DNA from: Prochilodus magdalenae | Taxonomy: Eukaryota; Chordata; Actinopteri; Characiformes; Prochilodontidae | Direction of reading: 5' to 3' | NCBI GenBank assembly: GCA_024036415.1 | Contig: JAMWET010000554.1 | Span: 310,501 to 374,500, forward strand | Length of the DNA: 64,000 bases | Position numbers and translations under genes: made by a program | Notes under the pieces: generated by a model | What the model was told of the DNA's origin: nothing | Database searches by the model: none | The model's input: only the letters and a program-made list of their open reading frames with translations | Shown here: positions 33,401 through 46,000 of the stretch, in pieces | Numbering within the stretch: the stretch's first letter is position 1 | Layout of the letters: each line of letters starts with the position of its first letter

Positions 33401-34620
33401 GGAGATGTGTGGGGTTGGTGGGGGTGGGTCCTTCATGGGCAGTTCCTTCCGTGGTCATCCATTCGCTACAGACGCAGCAGTTACAGATATACAGTTGTCG
33501 GTTTTCTTTTGAAAGCCCCTAGACAATACGATGCCCTCCTCAGCAAGACATTGAAGAGTGCTGGATATGTGAAGTTCGTCTCTCTTCAGTGACTCACTCT
33601 GGACTGTGAAACATGTGCCCTAAGAAGGTTGAAGAAAGATCTGCACTGTACACCGAATTACCATGTGGCTTTTCAACAAGACTTCCCTGTTACGCAACCC
33701 CACATCTTACCTGCACTAGATTTCTTCTCCTACACACACACACACACTTTAGTCTCCAGCTACATCTCTTTTTCAGCGTCACGATCAGATATCAAAGGGA
33801 TTCATTTGTGTAGACCCTCTAGTTGACTCTATACTGCCTCTGAGAACAAAAGAGAGAAATCATAAACAAGGCATGGCTCTAATTTCCAACACACCAGGGC
33901 TTTGAAAGCAGCCCCTGAAAAACCAATTATCTCCAAACCCCACCAGGCCTAATTCATAACATTCATTCATATGCAGATGTGGCCAGCGTGCTGCTTGTTC
34001 GACTCCCACAGCGAAAGGGGTTGCAGGGGGTGGGGGTTTAAACCAAAACCTCATGAGGCCGGTTTAGGATGAAAAACCACCCAATGCTACAACTAACGAA
34101 GCGATTTAGAGACAGCTTCTGAGCAGCGCTGCTCATTCCTTTGCCTAAACGCAGCATGGTAAAGAAATGCGCATCTCTCGGTTTCCACCTTTGAGGGTGT
34201 CAGTTGTCAGCGCATTATAGCCTTATAGCAGACCCAGTCTTCCCGGTGTCTTCCTCTAGGGGGCGCTTGGACACTTTGATACTGACATGGGCGTGAACAT
34301 ATCAAGGCAGCCTGGGAACAGCTGTAGTCTACTTTGAAGCTGGTTCAGGTCACAAGCCTCTCCCTCTGATATCTTGCCGCTCTGAGGCATCAAGACCTGA
34401 TGGGGAGATAGGCGAGATAATGGCCTAATTGAATTGCTGAATTGTTTTCTCCGGCAGTACCTACACACTGACACGTTCCCAAAGGCTATGAGCCTTAACT
34501 CCTAGCCCCTTCACGGCCTGAAGAAAAACGATAGCGCTGACTTCTCACGCTCAGCCATTTCCCTCTGCCTCGCTCCCACAGCCCCACGCCTGGCCACAAG
34601 AACACTTGTGTTTAAAAACT
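33401..34620. other. Gene-free stretch downstream of SYF2
   Basis: Short chance open frames only. A (CA)n run lies near 33735. Positions 33850-34080 look low-repeat and could be conserved non-coding sequence, without specific support. Confidence 0.35.
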
Positions 34621-34633
34621 GGCTTTTTTTTTT

Positions 34634-34639
34634 TTTATT
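34634..34639 (-). promoter_or_regulatory. SYF2: SYF2 poly(A) signal (AATAAA)
   Basis: TTTATT on the plus strand is AATAAA on the minus strand, about 230 bases beyond the SYF2 stop codon. Confidence 0.6.
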
Positions 34640-34865
34640 CAAGAAAGGTGCAGCATTAAGCTTTCGCACAGCAAAACAGAGAGTCATTAAGCAACACTTT
34701 CAGCAGTCCTATTAAAAGAATAACAGACGTCCACAATACGAAATATTACACAGGCCATGGCAGCTATGCTGAATCAAAACCCATAAGAAAAAGAGTTTGA
34801 CCCCCTTTATCTAACAACTGCTTGCCATATAAAAGAAGAATGAAGTCCATGGTGGCAGTATCGGG

Positions 34866-35031
34866 TTACACTGCTGTCCCTCTCTCCAGGTTCTGTTTAA
34901 TCTCGGCGGTGTATTTGCCATAGAAGCGCTCGGCTTTCTTGTTGAACTTGGCGTTCCTCTCGTTGATGTAGTCGATGTCCGCGTCGTCGTTGTATGCTCT
35001 GCGGCGGCTGTATTTGGCACGTTTCTCGATT
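34866..35031 (-). CDS. SYF2: SYF2 coding exon 7 with stop
   Basis: Completes [40 protein letters not shown] and [15 protein letters not shown], then TAA at 34866-34868. Nearly identical to the human C-terminus. Confidence 0.97.
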
Positions 35032-35452
35032 CTGTAAGGAACATCAAAGAGGTCATACACCTGAAGTATAACACAAATGGGAGTGCCTACATGTGATATA
35101 TCGTCACTGTCCAAAGAAAAAGTAAATTAAAGCTGCTGTGTTCAAATGATGCATAAAAGTAAAAATCAACAAAAACAGAGATACATGATTTCCTTCGGAC
35201 AGTGACGATATCTTATACTGCAAGCAAAAAAACTCTAGTGATCAATAAACCTCATTAAAAAATGATTATTATTTTTATAAGTTCTATGAGTTGGGCACAG
35301 ACACTTTTGGATGATAGATTTATATTTTAGATGATTCCTTTAAATTGGGGCGGCACACTATTGAAATAAACTGACAATGCGCATAGATAGACATATATTA
35401 AAAGAGATAAGGATAGAGACAGGGGGAGAGAGACAGAGAGACACAGAGAGAG

Positions 35453-35548
<96 letters not shown>

Positions 35549-38500
35549 AGAGAGAGAGACACAGAGAGAGAGAGAGAGAGAGACACAGAGTTACATAAGG
35601 AGAGATTCATGGAGGGGAGGGAGAGACAGAGAGAGATAGATACATAGAGAGAGAGAGAGAAAGAGATACATAGGGAGAGGAAGAGAGAGAGAGAGAGATA
35701 CATGGAGGAGAGTGAAAGCTGGTGAGCACTGTGACTACTGTTCTCTGTGTATCTGAGAAGCCAGGAACTGTGCAGGTCTCTATGTATTAAGCAGCCAAAG
35801 AGATGTAGCACGACACGTTCCTTCTGACTTGCCTTACTTAACATTACATGGTCTGTGATACGAGTATGATCTGTGTATTGTGATGATGTTCAAATGATAT
35901 ATTGTGCAGCCCCATTTTTAAATACATAATACACACATAACCCTCGTTACTATCACAGATCTGCATACACAATTTTAATAGTTTTCTTCTCCTGTGGGAA
36001 ACTTGTGTTAGAATAGTCCCTATACACTAAACACGTTTCTATAATTATGGCCATAATTTTCTTTCCTCATTTTGGTCACAAGATTAATCAGCTTGGTGTT
36101 CTGAGGATCTTTTTTTCCCGCCCTCCCCCCTCGGCCTCTGTCCCCCCTTAACCACACACAAACACATCGTCTTACTTTGTGGATTACAAGTCCAATGTTT
36201 GACTTTGTGACTAACAGTGTCAGTCTTCTGAATCAACAAGATACACCTCTTTAACCATGCACACGCACACACGCTCTCGAACACACACACACACACTTTG
36301 TTTGAACATCTTCAAAGTGTGGTTGTGCGTCATGCTCTGGCAGCCACAGCCCTGTATAATCTCTCACAGGAGCTAAAAGCAGCTCCCTCAAAACAGAAGA
36401 GCAGAGTCTAATCTACTGCAGAGCATGTCCTCCCACATGCACACCAATCTACACATCTATACAGATATGCATCTACACAGCTATACCAGGAGATAAACAT
36501 ACAGAACTGAGGACCAGCGCACACAGAACGGGCTAGAATGCGAGGCACCGTAACGTAAATACGTCTTAATTGGTGCATGCTTTTCAAAACATGCCAACTC
36601 TGCTAATGAGTAAAAAGCACATCCAATGTGCATGGTCAAAAGATTCTGGGATCCAGCCGTACTCTGCAGTTAAGGAAAATATCTGAAAAGATTCATTAGT
36701 CTAGAGGCAACACGTATCTCCATTTACATGAATTTTACTTTTGTGCATCATTTGAACACAGCAGCTGTCGTGTACACCGTGTGGAAATTTCATGATGAAT
36801 GGACCAACAGGAATGGCCCAAAAGGGCTTGGAAGAAATGTCTGGTTCCATTGACTTGCAATCTGATGAAATGAGGTTTTGGCCCTCTCCTGTAAAGCTGC
36901 CATTTCGGAGACACTTGGTGATATCCTCAACAGGAAAAGCAGGTTACACCTACAGCACAGATCTGACTGCTGTCTTTTCCACATCGTTTTTAAAAGCACT
37001 TTATTTTTGTTTAGCCCCACATCTTTCCCCACTCTCCCCTAGATGCAGTGAATCAGCCAACACATTTGGGCCAATATTTAAGACTGGAGTCATGAGGCTA
37101 ATGTTGCTAACAAACAGTAGCCTACACTCCTCTTCCTTGTGCTCACACGTCATGCAGACCCATAGGCTACGTTTACATAGCAGGTAAAAGCGGCTCTCAA
37201 ACCCAGATGTGTTATTTGTGTGGCAGTGTGAACAGCTAAAACACCAAAAATCTGACCACTCAGCCAGAACAGAATTCATACAGCGTTTACGTCAAACCAA
37301 CTTGACATCCATCCAGAAGTTCCATTCTGTAAAGATCTCAAATTGTGTTACATAAATAAAAAACCAAAAAAAAAAACCAAAAAAAACCCAAAAGGCACTT
37401 CTCGCAATCGTCCCCAATAGTCCCTTATCAACAAAGAGATTTAGAAAGAAATGACCGAACGCGGTTGCAGGAGAGCGAGGCTGCAATGTTGATCAAAAGT
37501 AGTGGCCTTGGCTGAACAGCATGCCCTTTCCCAACGTTTTCAGCATGATGAGCCCAGCTATCAGTCAGCTGAATTGCTCTTGTTGTGCCGGTGAAGATGA
37601 AACCGGATTTCCAGGAGCGGACCTGGATTAATCAGCAGCCAAGATTGTTTACCTCTGTGTGAGTGAGCCACATGAAGCGCTGTTTGTGTGCGCATGTGGG
37701 TCAGTATAGGAGTATGATCCGTTCAGTTCTTCAAGTAGAGCTCACAGCTAAAAGACACTGTCCACAGCCTCACAAGAAAAACAGATTTGTGCCACTTTAA
37801 CCTGCGGTGTGAAGGTAACCATAGACTTCTCGTTTTTTTGGCGTTTCACGCACGAACGCAGCTCTTATCTGATTAGTTGATTAAGCGATGGAATAATCTC
37901 ACTTTGATGATTGATCTCTGCTTACCTAAAATAACCAGTAACTGGAGCCCTACTATTGAATTCCAGTGTTTGCTAGCAATTAACCAGGCAGCTGCAGCTC
38001 TAAACTGAAGACGCAAAATGTGGACACCACACAAGCCTGGGCTGCTCCACTTTATCTGGGTTGAAATGGAAAACAATGCAATTTTTTTTTTGCCAAACCA
38101 TTCTTTAAGCCCATGAACGATTTTGAGAGCTGATTAGTGTTGACATCACATCAAAATAAATATGGGTGGGCATAGGCAATATTCCCAGTGGTACTGTCAC
38201 AAGTACAGTCTTAAATAAATATATGTGGGCCAGCCTTGTTCCCTATAAGCCTCTTAAGTCTTTAATACCTTAAGCTGATGCAAACCGACAAATATAGTCA
38301 TTGGGACTACATATATTTTGAAAAACTGGCTTTTTATAGGCACGAGAAAAGGCAAGGAAATGTTCCAAGGCAGACGATATGCCACAACAAGGTTTCTGGA
38401 TGACTTTTAAAACCAAATTGAATTATTTTTTATTTACTTCTATTTCTAAAGACCTCAGCAAAGTAATCATGCCATTTCCACAGCACACTACCACACACCA

Positions 38501-41500
38501 TTTTAAATATGGCTCGTATTAATGTCGTTTATGGAAATTGACTGTTTGAAAATCAAATATGGTTTGTGCCGAGATGCATGACACTTGCACTGTTTTCTCA
38601 GATAGTTTGACTTTGCTCTTTAGTTTTAAGAGGTTTATTGGTCAGCTCCATATTTTTAGACCACACACAGACAGACAGACACAGACAGACTTTGACTTTT
38701 ATACATCATCTGAACACAGCAGCTGCCGTTTACACTGTTTAAGAATGGCATGATGAATGGACCAACAGAAATGGCCCAAAAGTGTTTGTCATCTCCTGTA
38801 AATTTGCCCTTTTGGAGATTTTTTTTTTTGGACAGTGACGATATATATAGTTGTATATCGATTAAGTTGAATAAATCCTTTTTAAAGCAAGTCCTTAGGC
38901 TTTGTTGTAGATCATAATATTTAAAGAAAACAAAAAAATAAAATAAAAATAAACATCGTATTTTTAAATCTATTGAAAGACGTTGTGAGACTGCCCTATA
39001 TAAAAGCATGCAAATGTACACACTGCAGCCAGATGCGGATCTGAGAGAATCGTAGAAGAAGAAAAAAAAACTGTGGAAAATGAGAGGAATAAGAGGGTTG
39101 ATGTAGTTTGCGATACAAGGGGGCCTGGAGTGCCTTCACAGCAGATAAGATCATTGCATTTTATCTGGAAAACTCATTGAGCACATTAAGCCCTTTGTGG
39201 CCCATCAAGAAATATGAGAGATGTCCCAGATCCTCACACACGCAACTACGGCTGTCTGAAACACAGTTCTGTAAACAGACGCCGATCGTTCTACTTACTG
39301 CTTCTCCACGTCCTCCTGCATGCGGTTGATGGCTTCTTTTGACGGCACGTGGGTTCCGTGGATCAGGCTGTTACAAGTGGGGTGGAAATCCTCACCACTG
39401 AAAAAACACAGAGGCAAAAGTGTATTACCGTCTAATGCTGCGTTCAGATGCTAATCTGCATGAGAGTACACACTCTTCAAATCTCCCTTAAAACCAGTAA
39501 CATACGAAACCTTTAATTCTCACCACAATTATATCTATTACCATAACTTACCCCAATTATGGATTTGGTTTTAGTGTTATTTGGCTAGTTCACTGGTTTC
39601 CATGAAAAGCAGCGGTGAGAATGACATGCAGGAGCTATACTCAGTCCTTTTATTATTATTATTCTATAATTAATTATTTATTACATTTTGAGCAGGCTTG
39701 AAGGTTTAACCACTTTCCCCATGTAAATATCAAAACGAGTTACAATTTAAAGGTTCCTGTACACTCCCAGACAAACCATGTGCCCAAAAGTCTAAAAGAG
39801 CATAACACTATACTTCTACTGGCCTTAACAACAAACCATTAAACAGATAAAGTGACTTGGTATGGGATGTGTCTTGAAGTTTTGTGGGTTAAACTTGCAG
39901 GCAACCTTTTACAGATAGAGGAGTCGGTATTGATCCATGTGGCACTGATGGCTTCAAATGCAAGACAAAATATTCTCTACAGGGTTCAAGTCTGAATCAA
40001 TCAGTAAAAGCACTGCAGTGAGGCATGACCATTCATTTTGCCTGGGAGTGTATATTTAAAGACATGCTCATCTTGATGTCCCACCGTATGATATTCCTCC
40101 ATATCTCCACCTCTAATATATATTTTGTGGTGCCAAAACTTTGATCTCTTTTTCTGCACAGTGTAAAAGCTCTAGTTCCCCTTTCAGGTTAGTGAATATT
40201 CATGATGGATCGACCAATAGAATCGCCCCAAACCTGCTTAGTAATAAACCTTGTTCTATCAGCTCCACTGCAGGTTAGGAACGCTGGTTCCTCCTCCTGT
40301 AGAGTTCCATTGTGGAGGTGTTTAAGGTGGACTGTATAATTCCATGAGTGGTATTTTATAGTTTGGTGTCTTCAGTTTTATTCTACAGTACAGCATTAAG
40401 ATAAACATAAGAAGAGCCTTGTCTAAACACTTGTTTCAATATTAAATATAATATACACAGCACGGGTCCCCTTTTTAATGAGCTATGAGCAACCTCTGAA
40501 AAGTTAGTACCCTACTACTAATAGTGTCCTATAGTAATACACTACTATCATGCTGTATAGGAATTCTATAGATCAGTGATGAAAGGTAATTCTCCCAGAT
40601 GCTACTGCTTACTATTCCTCCCTCTGCCTTTCGTAGCTGTCCATATCAGGCTTGATCTGCTTGGTGAGCCTCTGGTACTGCCTCAGCTGTGCCTCGGCAT
40701 ATCCTGCGGACAGAACGGAGAAGTAAGAAATAGGGCAAAGAAATGAAATGATCACATGAAAGCCAGATAGATGACAGAAGAGTGAGAGATTGAGGGCAGA
40801 CTGCAATTACCTAATTACCAGAACCAATCACAAACAGGTGTCAAAAAATAAGCTCTGCATGCTTTTATTTCTGCATCCTTTAATCTCACCACATGGCCGC
40901 CATACTGGAGAGAGAAATAATGACTCACGCTGAACGAGGAACTCTCAGTTCAACTCAACACACTTTTGGACGGAGTATCCACCTTATCCCTGCACGCCAT
41001 GATACACAGAGTGACATACAGGGAGAACTTGTATGAACAGAAAGCCTAAAAAGGCAACATGACGGTAATAATTTCATAATACGATAGAAATGTGTAAATG
41101 AAATCTAACTGATGTCTACTGTTGGGATGCTTGAACACTTGCGTGTCTAGGTTTGTAGCTTAGTCATTTCATTTAAACTTTAGTTATGTAACTTGGTAAT
41201 GCTCCTTCTATTTCCACCATGGTATCCAGCTATGTTAGCGTAAAGCTAGTAGGGCTAGCCTGGCACTGTATGGGTTTGCTAAGGCAGCTCTAGTTTAAAG
41301 ACATGTGAGAAACATTAGTCACTTTGTATGTCTAAGTTAGGCTCAAAGTCGGGCTGACTGGTTTAGACTTGTAACGTTGGATAGGCTGGTCATAATCCTG
41401 AATTACAAAGGTGACATGAAAAAGAAGGTGAATAAGAAATCCCCTCCTAAGTCGGTTACAAACAGGATTGTCCGATGTTCGCTTCATTTTAAGCTTGTCC

Positions 41501-42752
41501 TGTGTTTTCAACATCAACCAGCTCATGTTTGTGTTGCATAGCATGGACCGGGGTGGACATAGTACTCCAGTCCAGTAATTCCTGTACTCCAGAACGCGAA
41601 TAATAGTATATGTATTCTGTTGAAACTTTGCTCAAAGTTATTATACTTCATTATGCCATTAAATTAATGAAAATGTTTTTAAACAGCTGGTGTTGCGTCT
41701 GTTGGGTGCGACTGCTGCTGTGCATGCACCAGACTGGGGTTCTACACCCTGCCATGGACCTGCCTACCTCTGTAATGTAACTGAATTGTAAGTTGCTTTG
41801 GGAATTTGTAAAGGCGTGAGACAAATGCATAAACGTATTATTAATCAAAAGCAGGTTAACAGAAGTTATTGTGAGGTTCTGGAAGCATGTGTTCTTCCTG
41901 ACTGCAGATTACGCAGAAAAGCTGACCCTAATAACAGATATACCAAACGTGGTTAAGAAAGCCAATCAGTAGTTTACTATTTCAAACAAGCATGCTTAGT
42001 GACACTGATGAGACTGATTACTCAATATCAGGGAAACTTTTCTAAATTCTTACATCTAAAATGAACTCGGGTTAAGGTAGTCCAGACTTTAGTAGCTTAG
42101 TGGACAAATACTTCCCTACTTTGCTTTTGAGCCATTTTGTGCCATTTGTGCTGCACACAGAAATTTGGCTAATCTGCATTTAACCCATCCATAACACACC
42201 GCACACACTAGAGGCCGGGCCCAGAGAGGTGTACAGTCAAATCTATGACACCCGGGGAGCAGTTGGGGGTTAGGTGTCTTGCTCAAGGACACTTCAGTCG
42301 CTACTGTTGGTTCAACTAATAGAACCGGCGACTCACGGCTGGTCACACGGCTGGTTCCCTAACCTTCAGCCCATGCTTCATAAAACACCAGATTGAGAAC
42401 TGATGAGTCGTTTAACTACAGTTTGTTTTTTAGTGAATTTGGTTAAACTGGAGTCGAGTTAGATGACCAAAACACTCTAATCCTACCTGAGAAGCCAGGG
42501 TCAGGGTTTTTCTTCTTCTTTTTCTTCTCCCATCGCTCAGCATCCTCGGCGCTGATCTCCAGCAGTTTCACACGGTCATAGTCCTCCCCACGCGCAGCAC
42601 ATTCCTAGGGATATCAACTCGTTTCACAACATGGACTAGGGGCAAACACACTGAACCAAAACCTCCAAGCCATCCCTGTGCTTCTGTAGTGAGTGATACA
42701 GCAAATAAACAAGGTATACTGGCAATATCTACAAACCCCCCCCCAAAAAAAA

Positions 42753-42793
<41 letters not shown>

Positions 42794-42959
42794 TTTATGT
42801 GCTTGGTTTTACACTGTGGCTTAAAGTTATCAACACATCACAAAAGAGCTTCCATAATAAAGCAGTAAGCCTAAATGGTCTTCTATACCATGGGAGACTT
42901 CCTGAAAGCAGAATCAGAACAGATATGGACACTAAAGAGCTCAGTGTTGCATGGTGACC

Positions 42960-43024
<65 letters not shown>

Positions 43025-46000
43025 AATTTCTCATGAGACTAAACTGTAAATTACAGCTTAAATAAAGGCTTACAGTGAAACAGGGTCTTTGATGAAAAGG
43101 TTAATACTGCCCAGAGTTTCATGGGAAAGTATCACATGAAAATAACTTTTTGTGTATTCTCAGAAGTTATGACAGGTATGCGTTTTTGTACACAGAGCCG
43201 ATGTTGTGCTTAATAATAAGGAAATAATTATCCGGCCCCGCTGGCTGTAAGTCAGGACCATTTTTGTCCTGAAAAATGTGAGTATCATTTACAACACATT
43301 ATGTCTCTACTTGTTGAAAGTGGGACAGATTAAACATGGAAGCATTTCTGCTGTGGTTATAATATATAATATATTTACAGTATTAAACAATAAAGTTCTT
43401 ATAAAACAATCATAATAGATTAAGGTAGCTGACAAACTGGCTGCCCTGAAAACAACGCTAGAGCCGGTGTGTTCTCATGTGAAATTTACATTCCTAAAAG
43501 GGATAGTCTGGGATGTCCGGGCTTTTTGACACCACAGGTTCCCAGATATGAAACAAACTGTCAGGTAAACACAGCATATTGTGAGACAGCATTGGATTTT
43601 ACCAGACCTAAAAGCCTCAACATTCCTCTAAACAGCCCCATGAGCAGAGACGTAGTAAGCCACGAGTGAAGATTAGCGATGCATCTGATTGATGGAAAAA
43701 GTTTAGATCAACAAAAGCACTCTGATACTGAGTTGGCCTATTTCCTCCTGAACAGAAAGGCATTGAGTTTCAGCTAAGGTTGGTAAGCCGTGCCTAATTT
43801 ATAATAGCACCTAGCAGGGTTTTGGCAATTTAAGTAGTTTCTTCATTTGAGTACTTGCATTCATACACTGCGGTCTGTGTGCAGCTGGGTGGTTAAGGCA
43901 GTGAGTATTTGAAACACAGCTGGTGAAGTAATACTCATAACTGAAAATCTGGAAGACCCAAAGGGACTTGTGAGGAAGGAGTGAAAGGACTGGATCACCA
44001 GCTCAAGATGAGAAAGACCATGGTTCACAATCATTCCTCTTTCAAGCCGTATATGCTTTTGGGTCGCAGGGGGTGCTGGAGCCTATCCTGGGGCTCACTG
44101 GGCAGAAGGCGAACCTTCGACAGGCTGTCAGTCCATCAAAGAAGACCAAAATTCTCACATCACAAAAAAGTACACCAACAGAACACAGTAAGTGTCCTAT
44201 TGTTGTAAAAGATGGTGAAAAGCTTCTACCAACTCTGATCTGTTAAGGATCAAATACTCAGTTAAAACTATAAAGTTTGTCACTTGACAAAACAAGGATC
44301 TAGAACCTTAGGATCTTCAACACAACAATTTGTCTCGATAAACAAAGACCAGAATTGTGGTCTCCTCTGTGGTTCTTTGCAGATGCGAAAGCTGGACAAT
44401 TAACAAGCGACACAGGAGTAACTGTGAACTAGTGTTGCTTCAGAGAGCTCCTTGGACGGCCAAAAAAAAAAAAAAAAAAAGACTGCTGACTGAGAACAGC
44501 CAATTGGCTGAAAAAAGTCCATCATGCAGTTGAAGGGAACAGAGGACGACCAGCTAGAAGACGGATGGACGGATACAATCAGGGGAATCATAAAATAGTC
44601 ATTCAGAAAATATGGTGGCGATAAGTCGGAATCCACTTAATAACGAACGTACCAAAGTGGAGCTGCTTAGTATTTTATATTTTAATGCTTTTCATTAAAA
44701 CCCAACAGATCCAAATATGAAATCTGAGGTAAAAGCCTGTCTATCTGTGCATCACTAGTCATTGTACACAATCCTTTAAGAGCATTCTATATGATGCTAA
44801 AAATTCAGGATGCCATCAGGCCCATCAACCTACCTTTTTCTTTTCATCAACCATGAGCTCATATTCGAGTCTGGCTTTTTTAGCCTCCCAGTTTGAGGGA
44901 AGCTTCAGCCTCTTGTCTTCCTCCACCACTTCCTGATGGTTCAGCTTACGAGCCTCATTCTATAAATACAATGATCAAAAAGATGTTACATTGACACATG
45001 CACTACAAACGTATGAAAGATGCTTATACTTATGCAGATGCTTTGTAGATATGCACCCGATACTGCTTACTCTAAGCACCAACATTCAAGGCAAACCGAA
45101 ACCTTATCCTGGATCTAATCCTAACACCAAGGTACTGTAAACAATGCAAGCATAGGCATTCAGAGTGATTTAATGCGAAACGGTTCACTGCAGAGAAACT
45201 TACTTAACTTTACTTGTCGGATTTTCACTTACAGTGACCCAAGTGTTTTACAACACCCAAATGCATGCACCTCTCAAAGCCTTGTAGCCAAAATGCTTAA
45301 AATGTTTCTAGTATAGCTTAAAATGGCATCTAGTAGCATTTCTAAACATTCATTGTTATGATCTGTGGGGTAGCTTTCAGAGGCATTAAACTCTTCTGAC
45401 ATCTCTCACCCATCACTACTGCTGTAAATGATTCTGGCTCGGTACGTTTCTCGAGAGGAGAATGTCATACAAATCAACTGACTAACTACATGACTGGCAG
45501 ACATTTGAAAAATATGAGGCAGGTGTGCTGGATCTGAACCTACAGGGTAGCAGATCTTTGGGACCATCATTGGTTAAACCTGCCTGAGAAGATATTACAA
45601 CAGATTCTGTGGTTTCTTGGTATTATGACGACTAAAGTGCCAAATCAGACCACTTTAAATAAGCTGCTTAGTGTATATAAATATTTATGGCCTTCCACCA
45701 TGAGTTCATAATCAAGTTGTGTTTTTTAGCCTTCCAGTTTAAGGGAAGCTTCAGGCTAAAGTGACAAATCAGATTGCTTCAGATAACCTGAACTTTCTCA
45801 CACAACAATATTGCCAAGGTATTTGGAAATTAAAGGTGCTACTGCCTGTTACGTTGTTTAATCTTTGCACAGTAATCAGATCCTAAACTGTCACATTGAG
45901 TAAATGAGGTGCAAAAATGACAGGCTATTTGTATTTGATTATTTTAGGGCTGGCATAGACTAGCATGATTTTAAGCCTGGTTAAGCCCTAAGAGCCTCTA

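Noticed and set aside
35327..35844. 148-codon minus-strand Ser/Leu-rich frame
   Set aside because: It is translated from a GA microsatellite inside SYF2 intron 6.
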